Of a stretch of 64,000 nt of DNA, positions 32,635 to 45,078 are shown one piece after another; positions within the stretch are counted from its first letter, which is position 1; each line of letters begins with the position of its first letter. The notes beneath the pieces are model-generated. The model worked only from the letters and a program-made list of their open reading frames with translations, made no database searches and was not told the DNA's origin. A program made the position numbers and the translations under genes. Source of the DNA: Gracilaria domingensis (Eukaryota; Rhodophyta; Florideophyceae; Gracilariales; Gracilariaceae); the NCBI GenBank assembly GCA_022539475.1, contig VCMS01000046.1, positions 205,609 to 269,608 of the forward strand, read 5' to 3'.

Positions 32635-33680
32635 TTTCTCCCGATGAGTTCCGGAGACAAGGCTGAAGTCCAGTTTCTCTAACTCTTCGACAGGATCTTT
32701 CTGCTCCCATCCCGGCGGTAACGCTTTTTTACTCGTGGTTTACGGACGTTCGAGACCGGAATCATCACCATTGCTTGCGGTTACAGTATCGTCTTCTTCC
32801 GAATTTCCTTATAGCTCCTCCCCCTCCTTAGGGTCTACGACGCCGAGAACATCCGATATCGGAATCCGTATCAGCCCGAGAGCCTTAGGGTGAAGCAGAA
32901 CTGCGCCCAGTACCTGGTTTTTGACTAACCACTGTGTGGCTTTGCCAAAGTTGGCGACAAGTACCTTAAAAGGGGCATCGGGTTCGAAAGAAACGACACC
33001 GTTGGCAACTGCAAGTTGACATTGGTTGTACAACGACTCCAACGGTTGAACAACGTGCACTCCGTGTTGTTTAGAGACACACGACACCCAGCACTGGGAT
33101 TCCGGTGGGATTGCAACCGATTTCGCAACGCGAAGCTTCGTCGAAACGGGGTCCATGTTCGTTACTTCCTGAGCGGCGGGTATTGGTACCGGCTTCTGGG
33201 TTGCCCGCTTGAGCGGTTTCCGAACGATCGGGATAGTAGAACCATCCACCATTTCAACGGTTTTCGCTCGAGGGCGTATCGGTTCGACAAAGCGGTCGCA
33301 GAAATCACAACCGAGGATAACCGGTGCTGCGAGTGAGTGGCATACAATGAAGTCGAGCTGAACGACGTAACCGCCTAACCGCACGACGAGGGGAATGTAA
33401 CCAACCGCTTTCAACGGGTTATTGTTAGCGTCCGAAATATCCAGAGAAGGACCGGAACGAACGAGAGCTCGAAGTACCGGGGGTACAATTGCCGAATTGA
33501 TTAACTTAAGGGCGGCACCTGTGTCCAGGACAGACAGTTCTTGAACCATAAACTGGTTGGAAGGGCCGAGGTCGGCTTAAACCTTATACTTCCTCTTGGC
33601 CATAACCAAGACTCTATCCGGGATACGGATATTACGGGAACGTATCCATGGACAACCCAAAACAGCAAGCTGTTTAGAGT
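32635..33680 (-). pseudogene. Element B retropepsin-type protease region
   Basis: Active-site motif VLDTGAALKLI and the partner strand VILGCDF are intact in frame 32809-33549; the leader (IPDRVLVMAKRKYKV) reads in the same frame but with a TAA at the junction. After the protease comes a domain with IPPESQCWV and APFKVLVANF, shared with A. Stops follow at 32809, before the RT start. Confidence 0.75.
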
Positions 33681-33826
33681 CTGCGTCTGCAGCCTGTCTC
33701 CCTGTGAGGATTCGTACTGGGGAGCGAAGCTTCGGCCCCTCAGGCGTCTTCAACTTCGACTCAGAATACGCCCCTCCCGTAGGGGAGACTCCTAAACTTA
33801 GTTTTTCGGAACGGAAGTCGCCGGAT

Positions 33827-35983
33827 TCAGCGGATTGCTTCCATCCCTGGATCCAGGTGGACCCTCTCGTGCGGGTGCGCGCGCTTCAACCTGTTCCTCA
33901 GGGTTCCGAGCTTCTTCGGTCTTCTTGTCTTTCCCTTTATCAGGGCGGCTAGAAAGGCCTTCATGGCTTCATATGAGGCACTTGGAACACGAGATTTCTC
34001 AGCTGGCGTGAGCGACTCGTACTGCACGAAGATACTCGACATCTCCCGAGCGGGCAAAATACACGCAGGTGATATGTGACCGTGTCGGAAACAGAAATGA
34101 CTGATGGTCGACGTCAACTTCTCGGGTAACCGATAACCATCTTCACGACGCTGTGGGGCGGTGCCTACCCAACCGGGGCGGGAGAAACGAAAACAGCTGG
34201 ACGCATGGGCAAGCTGTGTCGCGGGTACGCCAGCTCTTCCTGCATACAGAGCAGGGTCAGCCTCAGGGGTATCAACCGATGATGACGGTAACTCTGACGT
34301 TCCGAATGAATCCGGATTGCTTCCCACGAAGTGCATATGATCTATATCCGGCTTCACAGAGTTTCCGTTCAGCATGGATGAAGATGGAACTGACACTCCG
34401 GCGAACAACGTCTTAGACCGGCGCCTCGGTTCTTGTCGCGCACGAAGCGTTTCACCCTCTGACTGGGCATACTGGAAGAGCTCCAGGTATGTGATTCGAT
34501 GATTTTCTTCACGGTGACGAGCCACCAAAGTCCGTGTAGCGGAGTCAAGTCCATCCACGAACATCGTGCATCTGTCTTAAGCAGAGTACACATTTCCACA
34601 GCGATGAAACGCTTTATTCAAACGAGTTGAATATACCGTTTCGGTTTCACCAGGCTTCTGCTTGGTATCTCGGAGAGCGAGGATCGCGTTTTGGATCGCG
34701 TTGGCAGTTGCGTACGACCTGAGAAGGTACTGTATCGCTTCTGGCCAACAAGTAACTCCACCTTCGGAGGCTCTCGAGGAACCTCGAACAGAATCAAATT
34801 GATCCTCTGCCATACCGGATAAGAAGTACGGTAAGGCGAGATACGCTTGAGCTTCACTCATCCCGAGTATATCGGCTTCCGGAACAAATTGGGCGAGAAA
34901 GTCTAACACCACGATTGGGTCTTCGCCATCGAATTTCGTTTGCATGACGATGTATAATCGCTTGATGTAGTCTTTCACCTTACCGGTGCTTGGCGAACCG
35001 CGGTCACACGACGAATCGTCTAATCGGTAGTACCGATAGGAAAGCAGCTTCCTGTATAAAAAATTCGTTGGTTTCAACTCTTTTAAGCCAAGATGGCGCC
35101 TACCCTTTTCACTGGTGCGAATAGCCCGTTGAGTGGCTTGCGTCGCTCCCGAATTTGTAGCACGTGACCGCGTGGGGTATCGACGACCATCGTCCTCGCT
35201 CTCAGACGAGTCGGACGACGACTTCACAGAGCCAATGCTTGAGTCGGTACTCGACGAATCCGAACTGCAACGGACTTCCTTCTTGGACCTTCTGTGTCCT
35301 TTAACCGGCGAACGGTGTGTCGAATGCTTCGAGCCTTCATCTTCTTCATCTTTCGCGTTAACCGCGGTATCCATACGGATGATTTCCTCAAGGGAATTCA
35401 ATTGAAAACGGAAACGGTTCATTTTTTCACTACATTCCTCCATGAAGGAGCGATACGTTTCGACAAACGTTGCTGGGGAACCCAGATTTTCTAGAATGGA
35501 ATTCACGTCACGTTGCAGAAGACGTATGTCTTCTGAGACTTCCCTAAGTTGGGCCTCATCCACCTTCCTACGAAGGGACTGGACATCCTCGAAGACGGAA
35601 CTCTGAGCGAGTTGACTCACTCTGAGTTGCGCCTCCAAGACGTGAAATTCGGGTGAGCCAGTTTCAGTTGACTGAGCCGCAGACGGCGTTTCCACAACAG
35701 GTGGAGCTTCCGCTGTAGCAGCGATCGCCAATGGCGCTGACGCAACCGAGGGTGCTCTTCGGGTTACCGGAACCGGTTCACCTCGTACGAGATCTTCAGG
35801 GACTGACAGCCGGGATCGCGGCGCAGCAGGCGGTACTGCAGATTGACCTCTCGCGAGATGATTGGTAGTAGTCCGAGATTCGTGATCAAGGGATGACATC
35901 GTAACCGATATAATCGATCTCGATAATTTCCAAGAGCGGAAAGCAAACAATGAACACGAGACAACTGTAGACCAGTGTTCCAA
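33827..35983 (-). pseudogene. Element B gag
   Basis: 468 codons (34577-35983) cover a Pro/Ala/Ser head, a coiled-coil section, an acidic Ser tract and the capsid-like domain (LKELKPTNFLYRKLLSYRYY, GVTCWPEAIQYLLRSYA). TAA at 34574-34576, where A has Glu, splits off the remaining 245 codons: RCTMFVDGLDSATRTL, the linker, HFCFRHGHISPAC and a Lys/Arg-rich tail. The C-F-R-H-G-H..C unit is a reduced zinc-knuckle-like motif. Gag binds RNA and forms the particle. Confidence 0.85.
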
Positions 35984-36087
35984 ACAACCAAATCTCCTGT
36001 TCGAAGATCAACCCACCAAGGTTTCATCTCCACAATTCCAAGTCGGAAAACTTCCAAATCGGAATCACTTCAACAACAAATCCCTTT

Positions 36088-36102
36088 TAGGTCGGGAGAC
36101 CA
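36088..36102 (-). promoter_or_regulatory. Element B primer binding site
   Basis: TAGGTCGGGAGACCA, identical to that of A, two bases from the 5' LTR. Confidence 0.75.
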
Positions 36103-36104
36103 CT

Positions 36105-37082
36105 TGTAGTGCAAATCCCACTTGGAAGAAATGACACTCAAAGTGCTCGAATCCTTGCTCCCTTGGGAGGTAGACTCAGCAAAAGAGCCCTCTGTATACG
36201 GATAACATGGGTGTAAAACCGCCCGTGCTTTGGAAATACCACGGAGGTGACGGCGAGAATCGCTAAGAGGGAATCTGTAAGCAAGCGTCCGAGAGTCGGA
36301 GATCTCTGATCGGAGGCGGAAGGGGAGGAACCCAGGTCGACGGGGTGCCTCGAAAAAGAGGGAAAAGATAGGGAAAAGGATGGAAAAAGGGAAAAGGAAA
36401 GAAGAGAAAAAGGGACAAACCCGAGGGCGGGGTCGTGCGACAAGCGGCAACAGACCCGGGCCGAGGGTGACGATGTGTATTGAGCCCACGCGGCACACCT
36501 CTATACAGAGTCGATACAATATCTGAACACCAGAGTAGCAGACACCTGCAAGTTAATGTGCGAACACAGTCCGAAGACAAACGTAGTGTTAGATCAGGGT
36601 ACTTGAGTGATCCTTTGGGGATGAAATAAGCGAAACCGTACGGGGTGACCCTCCTCGCGGAGTTGTGCATTACGCGTAGGCGCTCAAGTCAGAGCCGCGG
36701 AAAAGGTTGAGTCTACTTTGTGGTGGTGACGGCGAGGTCGCCATCACCTAAGTAGGTTTCCACAAATTAAACTAAATAATTAAACTAAGTAGTGCCAAAT
36801 ACGGCAGAGCCACGCACGTGTTGCACTTGTGCAGACCCGCCTTAACGGCCACTACTTCTAATAACCAATCCAATTTTCTCTGTAACAGGGCCAGTCCATA
36901 CACGCGTACACGCGATCCACTGCCACAACCAGTTACCAAACCATCAACCCCATCGGGTGCCACCATTCCATATGGCGTCAAAATGCTACCTAAATTCATA
37001 ACCTTGCTGTAGAGCCAACTCGGAAAGCCGAGGTGGTATGAGACGGAACACGTCACAAACGCGAAATCGCGATTGCTCTACA
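36105..37082 (-). repeat. Element B 5' LTR
   Basis: 978 bp, TGTAGTGCAAATCC to GATTGCTCTACA, the partner of 24557-25534. Confidence 0.95.
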
Positions 37083-37087
37083 GGCGC
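37083..37087. repeat. Target-site duplication of element B, right copy
   Basis: GGCGC, partner of 24552-24556. Confidence 0.95.
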
Positions 37088-39545
37088 CTCGCAAATCATC
37101 AAAGATCTGGTCCATGTGAGGAAGCGGCCAGCGATCAGCCTTCATAACGTTATTCAAAGGCCTGTAGTCCACGCATAACCTCGGTTTCAATCTTTCTTAG
37201 TAGCTATGACGACTGGAAAGGACCAAGTTGACGTACCAGGCTTGATGATTCCGGCTGACAGCATCTTGTCGACTTCTTTCTTAACCACTTCGTCATGTTT
37301 CGGGGGTAGACGGCGTACTCGCGAATGTATCGGTGTATCGCCGGTAAGGGAGAACTCATGCATGACGGAAACATCCGAAGGGCGGAGATCATACAATGAC
37401 CAGGCCTCGAAACTCAAATCAAGTAGCGTAGTACGTAGCCTCTCCTGCGCTTGCGGAGGCAAGTGAGATATTCTGTCCGAAATGACTGCTTCCTGATCCG
37501 TGTCGGGTTGGTAGTCTCGCCTGCCGAGCGTGCGTCCGCTAGAATCTTCAGCAATGTGATCCAACAATGAGTACTTGATTTCTTGCGTCGAGCATGTTTC
37601 TTCCAAATCACCCTGGTAACCTTCAGCCTGCTCTTTGCGGACGATCTGACCGACACCTGAACATTCGTCAGCGTGCGTGGCAAGTGGGGCGGGAGGAGTG
37701 CCTTTTGTCTGTGAATTTCCCGGTTGAGCTCCGGAACGTTCCTCCAGCGATTCCAATTGAGGCTCGAACTCTTCTTGCGGAAGTTCCTTCTCAAACGCGA
37801 TCACGTATCCATCATCATCATCCTCCTCCAGGTGTCCTATGCAGCCAAAAGGCATATTCTTGACGCCCAAGTGAGGTGTATGAGCGGGAGAAGGTACAGG
37901 ATAACTTATTTTCACGCGTATGAATAGAAAGTCGCTAATGAGCTCACCTTCTTCCGGTGGTAGCAATTTCAACTCGTCCTTGATGGGTAGTCAAGACAGG
38001 GCCACGATATAGCGGTGTACCAGATATCTCAACTTCTTCTGGAGAGGAGTTTTCATCTTCATCATTGTCTTCGTCTTCATCTTCAGCTTCTTCTTCATCT
38101 TCAGTAACTTCATGTTCATGTTCATGTTCATGTTCATGTTCATCTTCTACTTCATAAGCTTCATCTTCATAGTCTTCATTCGTAGCATCTTCTTCAGCGC
38201 ACGCGCTTTCTTCAATCAAAATATTGCCATCCGCGTATTGCCGGACGCTGGTGTCGGTGGAGAAGCTCTGGAATGATGACGGATTCGGACGGTGAGCATT
38301 TGGCGTATCGTGCGTAGGGAGCCTTCCGAAGCTGATCACTCGACCCTCTATACAATCATCCGAATCTTCAATTCCCACATAGGTAAAGTGCTCTTCAGTC
38401 GCTTCTGCTCCAGCTGGCTGGGCAGCAGTTTCTTCGACACTAGCCTCTGGGATCGGCCATCCTTCACCGAGGCGAACCACCTGCTCGGCGCGACGGTCGA
38501 GTTCCAGGACACCCATTTCGCCATATAGTAACTCAGTAACGTGGGGATGAATCCGATATCCTGGAGCCAGCTGAGGGTAGCACCGGTACACACGGAAAAT
38601 TAGATAGTCCGGCCGACGATTGGGGTCTTCAGGTCTAAGAAAGACAACATCGCTTCTTATCGGCAGCACGAGAGTTTGCTAAGGTGCGGGAGAGGCTTCT
38701 TCATCGTTTTCACTTGAACTTTCTTCGCTCTCCCCTGAATCTTCGAACCTGCGTCGCTCTTCGTCCATCACTTGTGATCGAGGAACAGCACGCTCGCGTT
38801 GATCTTCGTCGATATTGAGTTCCGCCACATGTTCCTCGGCTTCCTGCTCTGGCAATCTCATTGAGGTGGGCTGCTCAGAAGCTGGGACTTCTCTTTTACC
38901 CATCGTAGCCAGAGCGTAAACAGAAGTGTCCGGCTTGCCTCTGGGTAGGGAGATGTCATCGTCTTCATCGTCCTCTCTTTCGCTGTCAGAGAAAAAGGAT
39001 TAGGAAGCCGACGTGATATCTTCGCTATCGGTCTTCACCTCGTCACCAATTAACTCCAGATTGCGACGATGATAGTCAAGTGGTAAGACATCTGAGTGTC
39101 CGTCAAACTGCATGGACACTTGCTGTGTACCAAGGTCCAGAAAAGCTTGAAGAGATTCCAAAGCCGGGCATCCAATAATCACATGGAAAGGAGTATTCTC
39201 AACAACCAAGAAGTCGAGCGGTACTCGGAGGGTTTCGAAGACCACCGGGATGTTCTGCAGGCCTCCTGAAACCAGGTACTTCGTACCGTCTGCAACGATT
39301 ATCCTCTTGTTTTAAGGCTTCAGCTCGAGTGAGAGCCTATGGCTAAGGGACGCCGACATCAGGTTAGGGATGGCCCCTAAATCCAACAATGCCTGTGAAA
39401 TCGTTCCATACACGACCACATTGATAACCTTTAGCGCCGGTGGTAACGTCAAAGCTTGAGCAAAAGCAGCTTTCTTCCCAGTGAAGCTGCAAGATACAAT
39501 CCTTTGAAGATCCTTCTGCGCTTCGTCTGCATCATCACGGGCCAA
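37088..39545 (-). pseudogene. Element C, upstream pol part: protease, acidic linker and start of RT
   Basis: Frame 39312-39545 holds the retropepsin motif, but as LLDLGAIPNLMS: the usual Ser/Thr after Asp is Leu. The partner strand VIIGCPAL is in 39000-39245. Then come very acidic segments, including a short EH dipeptide repeat (38110-38145), before the RT start (HSRVRRLPPKHDEVVKKEVD, MLSAGIIKPG, 37187-37972) and CVDYRPLNNV, PLPHMDQIFDDLRG (37088-37180). Several in-frame stops and one shift (37944-37972 overlap) break it. Element B interrupts it at 37087. Confidence 0.75.
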
Positions 39546-39806
39546 CTGGCCAAAGGTAATTCCAGACTGGACTTTTGCAAGTTCTTCATAAATGTTATAC
39601 TTGCCAAAATGCTCCTGGATCTTGATCTTCCTCGGCTTGGCCTTTGTCTTTACAGCGGACGTCTTCCGTAGCGTGGACTTAGTCTCTGAGCTTGGAACTG
39701 GAGGCTTGGGTGCCGGTCCAGCACCTTGAGTCTATGGGAACATCTCTGGTGAGATACCAGGCATTCCATCCATACGCAGCTGCTTCGGTAGTGGGGCACT
39801 ATCCAT

Positions 39807-39844
39807 ATCTCTCTTCGTTGCAGTCGATTGCAACGAAGAGAGAT
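39807..39844. repeat. Perfect 16-bp inverted repeat next to the C gag stop codon
   Basis: ATCTCTCTTCGTTGCA and its exact complement with a 6-base loop lie in gag codons; the gag TAG is at 39799-39801, five bases past the stem in element sense. It could fold in the transcript at the gag-pol boundary. Confidence 0.75.
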
Positions 39845-40641
39845 GCGGATGGTGACGTCAGAAGTTTCTCATCATCGAAGTCATTAACAACAACTGAAAC
39901 CTGATTCTCTCCGCTTAGGTGGTAGGAATTCTTCTCTTTCAAGGCCCTCTCAGCGGCTGACTCTGACTTCACGCCTTCAAACGACAAGTTGCGCTCTCCG
40001 TCGGTCTTAGGCTTCGACCAACAATTCACGGTGGAGTGTCCCATCCTTCCACAATGACCGCAATGGGTGTTGCGGTGTGGGTTCACCTCACAACGATTCG
40101 CGAAGTGACCCGGTTGCTGACAGTACGAGCACGTCTGATCCTTGTCTTGCCAAGGTCCACCACACTGGTTCTTCTTCACAAGGAGATCAAGCTCCTTTAT
40201 CTGCTCAGCCAGTCGCTCAACCTTATCTTCTAGTGGCGCTGCAGTCGGGCGCGCGGTCTTCGACTTCCTCGGCCTCTGCAGTACTTGCTTGTGCGGCGGA
40301 AGCGCACTCAATGCTCCATAGGAACCCAGGGCTTTCTTTCCAGCAACAAAGGACTTAACAATACGATTGAGGGCTTCATAGTTGTCAGCCCCAGGGAAGA
40401 TCACAAACTGGGCCAAATCCGCATATTCCATAGCAGCATTGCGGAGAAGGCCAAACTCCGCTTTCTCATTGAACCCTGCCAACTCAAAGCAGGCGTCCAT
40501 CTTCTTCAGGGACCCCAAAATGTCCCCATAGTCCAGACGAGCAGTGACAGCACATCGGATTCGCTCTTCTGGTTCCTCAGCAACCCCGAAGTGGTCGATG
40601 AGGGCTTGCTTCACTGCATCGTAATTATGGTCCTCGCTCGT

Positions 40642-41605
40642 TGTACAGCAAAACCCCAGCGATGGGATCGTCCATCAAGGCGTCCGAGTCCTTGCCCTCT
40701 AGACGAGGTGACCTCAGTGGTGAGCCCTCCGGACACGGATAGTGCGGGTGTAAGACCGCCCGTGGTACGGGATATAGCTACGGAGGTTGAGGGGTGAAGG
40801 GGCCTGATCCAGGAATCCGGCGAAAAGTGACGGAATGGTCGAGGAGGAAGGTACCGTAGAGCGGTGTAAGCCCTAGGTGTGAAAGGGGAAACGAAGGGAA
40901 AAACCAAGGAGGAACTCTCGACGGGGCGTGCGGCAAGCGGCAACAGACCCGGAGACGGGGGACGGGGGTTCTGTATTAAGCCCACACGGCAATAAGACTC
41001 TGTACAGAGACGGAATGTCCACTAGATGTGGTTAAGCAGTAACTGAAAGTAAGTAGTGTCCGAAGACAGAATAAGCCCGAGGGCAACAGCCACAAATAGT
41101 CAGAAATGCCTGAATGATCCCGAGGGATGAAGCTAGAACGTACGTACCGTACACGGTGACCCTCCGAAGGGAGTTGTGCACTTTGCGCAGGCGAAACTAG
41201 TTCAGAGCCGAACTCAGTTACCGTTTACTGAAGGAGAAAGTGACCGGGAGGTCACCTCTTATATCGTAACCGATAAATTAGTTAAACTAAATAAAACAAT
41301 CCAGTGCACACCTAAGCAGGTTCATACACGTGGTGCACGTGACAAACCGCGGCAGCGGCCAGTAAAATATTCGACAATCATAGCAAAACATGTGTGAACA
41401 CAACCATTCCTACACACGCGTCCACGCGACCAACACTCATCTGTGCCACGTCATGGCTGACCCCTCAGGGTACCGTACCTCAATACTGCCGAAAGCATCC
41501 CATCTGTGGGCCAATACTCATACCTTCCGAGTACCCAGAATCATCCTTACCACTGGTTTATGAAAACAATCCCCGTGTATCGGGCGAGCAATTTTTTTCT
41601 CTACA
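40642..41605 (-). mobile_element. Solo LTR D inside element C gag
   Basis: 964 bp from TGTACAGCAAAACC to TTCTCTACA, flanked by a perfect 5-bp duplication CTCGT (40637-40641 and 41606-41610). It resembles the B LTR (for example GTGTAAGACCGCCCGT against GTGTAAAACCGCCCGT, and a shared TACACGCG-type stretch), so it comes from a sister family. Recombination between the two LTRs of a full element would leave exactly this. Confidence 0.9.
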
Positions 41606-41801
41606 CTCGTGAGAGACCCATTCACGGCATAGGTGTTGTAATAGAAGTCGAAAGCTACCCCGTCGAGGTAACCAAGAAGCTTCAGAGCACGATCGGCGTC
41701 ATTCATGCCAGAAGTAGCAACATTCTCGAAATAAAAGAGAAACTTCCTGATATCGGTGGAAGACCCGTTCGAAGACATAATAGCTCCGCGAGGTACGGGA
41801 C

Positions 41802-41817
41802 CCTGCTGGGGGCACCA
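41802..41817 (-). promoter_or_regulatory. Element C primer binding site
   Basis: CCCTGCTGGGGGCACCA-like tRNA end directly against the LTR start at 41818. It differs from that of A and B, so C used another tRNA. Confidence 0.6.
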
Positions 41818-42290
41818 TGTTGACGCTATTTTTTGTACCAGAATGACGCGGGTGCTGACAAACCCAACCGAACACAGAAAAGCCAGGGGGTACCAGTCGT
41901 AACCGACAAACTTAATGCTCTTAGTCACGAAAAGCCGAGGTATTCACGCAGAATCAGTGAAAGTAATGGTATGTGGACAGAAATGATCCACGGTTCCGCG
42001 ACGACAGCGTGAAGTTGGGAAGAAGGAACCCAGACCCAGGCCCACGAAGACCGAAATTTGCTGAAACTGGAGCGCTCGAGACGCCGGTGTGCAAGACGAG
42101 CCCAAGAAAGGGCAGCACAGACCGTCACGGTAGGCCTGAAGCGCGTAGCGGGAGACCAAACCGCTAATGATGAAGGTGAGTATTCTACTGGAGTTGATAG
42201 CAGGGAAGAGCGGACCGCTCTGAAGGGTGGCGGGGAATGACAAGGGAAAAATGTGTGTGAAGTGTCCAGGTCTGCCCTCGGATGCAAAGA
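41818..42290 (-). repeat. Element C 5' LTR, outer end uncertain
   Basis: Starts TGTTGACGC beside the primer site and aligns in blocks to the relic at 839-1560. The last shared block (GTCTGCCC) is near 42275; I cannot fix the terminal CA. No second C LTR is in the nest. Confidence 0.65.
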
Positions 42291-43455
42291 CAATGAAACC
42301 GTTCTCGTGAAGGTTAATATAGAGAAAATTTGCGTTTAATAATTTTCGCTTACGTATAGTGTATCTAAGGCACGTCTATACTATGGTTGAAACAATCTGT
42401 CTAGTACTGGAATACCAGATGCTTCTGATTGGCGTCAGATACTATTGAAAGCTTTGACCGCTTGGTGCGCGGTCGAGGTATTTGTGCCAGTGAGGGCTTT
42501 ATTATAGCCAGAGCTTAACCTATCCCGAGACGAGTTGACCCAGTCCGACTGTCTTTCATTCCAGTAATTTTTTTTTGCTCGAATTTCTTCCCACGTTACT
42601 AGTTGAAGACGCTTAATTAACTACATGTTGTCACATTCCAAGTCAACGACAATTTCATTTCTTGTCAATAAATCAATCGTCGACAGCTAATTAATGTGCT
42701 TGTCGTTCTACCATTCTTCCAAAATAAGTTGTAAGCAGGTTGTTTGCTACGTCAAGTCTTACCAATTGAAATTTCATAGCGTGAAAAGCGCCCATATGTG
42801 CGTTATCGTAATGATGAACATAGGAACACGTCTTGTTTTGAGTTGAGCTTCTTTCTGGCACTTTGCTGCCAGCTAGGCCAACCTTTTCATTATCTCTCGC
42901 CCTACAAATTTTGTTGTACATGTCGAGGCCGTAGAAGTTACCTTCAATGATGTAATCGTTGAAATCCTCTTAAACTGCACCACTTAGAATCGCAACGATT
43001 TTTAAACGGATTATGTGAGGCTGTTGCACGCAATTGCACAGGATTACAGAAGCTCATCACCGCTACCAAGGTGACCAACACGAGCTTGGTGCCCACATTA
43101 CTGTTTGTTTTTAATCGGATGCTCTCTGTTTCTTGCTCCCAGTAGAGTTGACATTGCCGTCACTGTGCTTCTAGCTGAGGTAGGGAGTTGTTTTACGCGT
43201 AAATTACCATCCCCACCTGCTTGTACTACATTTTGGTTCTTGCGTCCCGGCCCTTGCGGGCTTCACATTTTAGCATATTCAAGTTTTAGACGTAACGTCA
43301 TTCGTGTCCAATTTACAGCGAGGCTGCTTTTGCTAGTTTAGATGAGACACGATCCTGTCAGTAGTACACGTTTACAAAGGTACTGGTGCATGGAACATAG
43401 ATCCTTTCATATCGTCCTTCTGTTGGCGTGGGTGTCGTGACACTGCACACACAGC
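42291..43455. other. No gene seen
   Basis: AT-rich with short open frames only. The pieces at 42691-42921 and 43105-43341 have no recognisable content. Confidence 0.4.
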
Positions 43456-43610
43456 AATAGAAATTGCAATACAGTAAAACGCTCCCAATGTCAAAGGCAA
43501 TAAAGAAGCAAAGTTCAATTCAAATTGAAATACTCAAGCAATCTGCAATATGTATTATTTATTGCATATTGCAATATATTGCAATGGCAATATATTGGAA
43601 GACACCCCTG
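43456..43610. mobile_element. hAT-like element, copy 3, right end only
   Basis: Ends ...GGAAGACACCCCTG with the same TATTGCAATA-rich stretch that precedes the right ends of copies 1 and 2. No left end or 8-bp duplication (expected CCTAGATA) was found upstream, so it is a fragment. It stops about 105 bp before the methyltransferase ATG. Confidence 0.55.
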
Positions 43611-43777
43611 CCTAGATAACGTATCGACCCGTTGCCGTGCATCATCAAACGCCAGCAAAATCCTGCGACAGAGCCGAGCTCATCGCGCACACCCCATTGC
43701 CATCAGCTGCCGCCATGGAGTTCTAGAACGTCAAGGAGAACGTCGACTGGTACGAGAGCATGGTAAAGGGCTACGAT

Positions 43778-44605
43778 TAGGGCTGTAACCAATTACATTG
43801 CAAAATATTGATGAAATTTCGTAATTCTCAATACAATATGGATATTGCTCTTTTCCAGCAATACATATTGCAGTAATAGCGCCCTTGAATCGCAATATGT
43901 TTAAAATATCTTAAATAGCAGGCACAAAATTGCCACAGTTTTACCAGACCAGACTTACTTCTTTTGAATAACAAGAAACCTTTATTCCTAACGTCCAATG
44001 TAATTCTCTAAAATCGGAGTTAAACAACGTAGAAAATTTAGTTTTAGCGATTATTTTTCTTCACACCCAAGGTTTTGCAATCGGGTGAAAACACGGCCAG
44101 ATCAAGCTCTGTTAATTGCTTCAGACACTAAATAAAAGTCCCAAAAACGCTTGTACATCTTTTGAAAAATGATAGTTTCACACATTCGATGAGTCATTTA
44201 CTTTCGGTTTTCAATCAATACATTCTTTGCAATATTCTGGAGCCCTTCTATCTCAGCAACGGATCCCAAAACGAAATCGCAGTTCATGTACTTGTCCTTC
44301 TTTATAGCTGCTTTCCTCTTTTTGCCAGTCTTTCAGCCATACCAATTGAACTCGCCGTTTCTGTGTTTCCAGAAGCCCCATTCCCACTATATTGCTTGAC
44401 CAAACACCCTAGCTTTTGCTTTTCAGCTTCTGTAAGTTTGTTCTGCAAAAGCAATAACGAGTGCAATATAGAATTGAGCCCAATACGTATTGCAATATAT
44501 AATAAATCTGCAATATGAATTGCAATTCTCAAGTACCCTGCAATATGAAATTTTTATTGTATATTTCAATATATTGCAATAGCAATATATTGCGTTACAC
44601 CCCTG
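43778..44605. mobile_element. hAT-like non-autonomous element, copy 2
   Basis: Begins TAGGGCTGTAAC (CAG mutated to TAG) and ends GTTACACCCCTG, 828 bp, flanked by GCTACGAT (43770-43777) and GCTACGAC (44606-44613), an 8-bp duplication of methyltransferase codons with one later change. The left 270 bp aligns with copy 1. The only open frames are short (44162-44518), and no transposase motif is visible. Confidence 0.85.
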
Positions 44606-45078
44606 GCTACGACCCGTCGGCCATGCTCTCGCGCTTCAACGCTCACGTCGCAGCGGGCGCGCTTGTGCTTGAGCTCGGCGTCGGCCACGGGCTGGATCAC
44701 GACGCGCCGCGCGCGTCGTACTGCATGGTGGGCGTCGACATCTCCGACGAGTTCTTGCGGCGCTACCTCGCGCGCCACAACCCCGGCGACGTCGACGTTT
44801 GTGTGGCGGACGCCGTCACGCTGGCGCCGTTCGACGATGCGCAGTTCGACGCCGTCTTCTCGAACAAGGTGCTGCGCCACCTCAGCGAGGACGATCTGGT
44901 GCGCTCGCTGCGCCGCCAGGCGCGATTGCTGCGCCCCGGCGGCGTTCTGTTCCACATTCTGTGGCTTGGCGACAAGGAGGAGTTTGTCGAGGGCATGCGC
45001 TTCCGCTACTACACGCAACAGCGCTTCGAGGCGCTGCTGCCGACGCCGCTTGAGCTCTGCAGCTTTGAGACGTACAAA

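Larger units (their letters stand above)
24557..37082 (-). mobile_element. Element B: complete-length Ty3/gypsy retrotransposon with chromodomain and antisense gene
   Basis: 12,526 bp, bounded by two 978-bp LTRs that are nearly identical by eye and a perfect 5-bp duplication GGCGC. In sense order (minus strand): LTR, primer site, gag, protease, RT, RNase H, integrase, chromodomain, then an antisense gene before the 3' LTR. Nonsense changes in gag, protease leader, the RNase H/integrase junction and the antisense gene, plus a frameshift in RT, mean that it is not autonomous now. Near-identical LTRs suggest that insertion is fairly recent compared with A. Confidence 0.95.
39799..41778 (-). pseudogene. 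Element C gag, interrupted by solo LTR D
   Basis: Starts at 41778 (MSSNGSSTDIRKFLFYFENV), runs to the D insertion at 41605, and resumes at 40641 with NYDAVKQALIDHFGV. The C-terminal part has two perfect CCHC zinc knuckles, CSYCQQPGHFANRC and CGHCGRMGHSTVNC, for RNA binding. This gag differs from those of A and B, so C belongs to another gypsy lineage. Apart from D the frame is open to its TAG. Confidence 0.85.

Noticed and set aside
38100-38160. TTCATG hexamer repeat as a possible CRISPR or satellite array
   Set aside because: It is a short EH-dipeptide coding repeat inside element C pol, without spacers.
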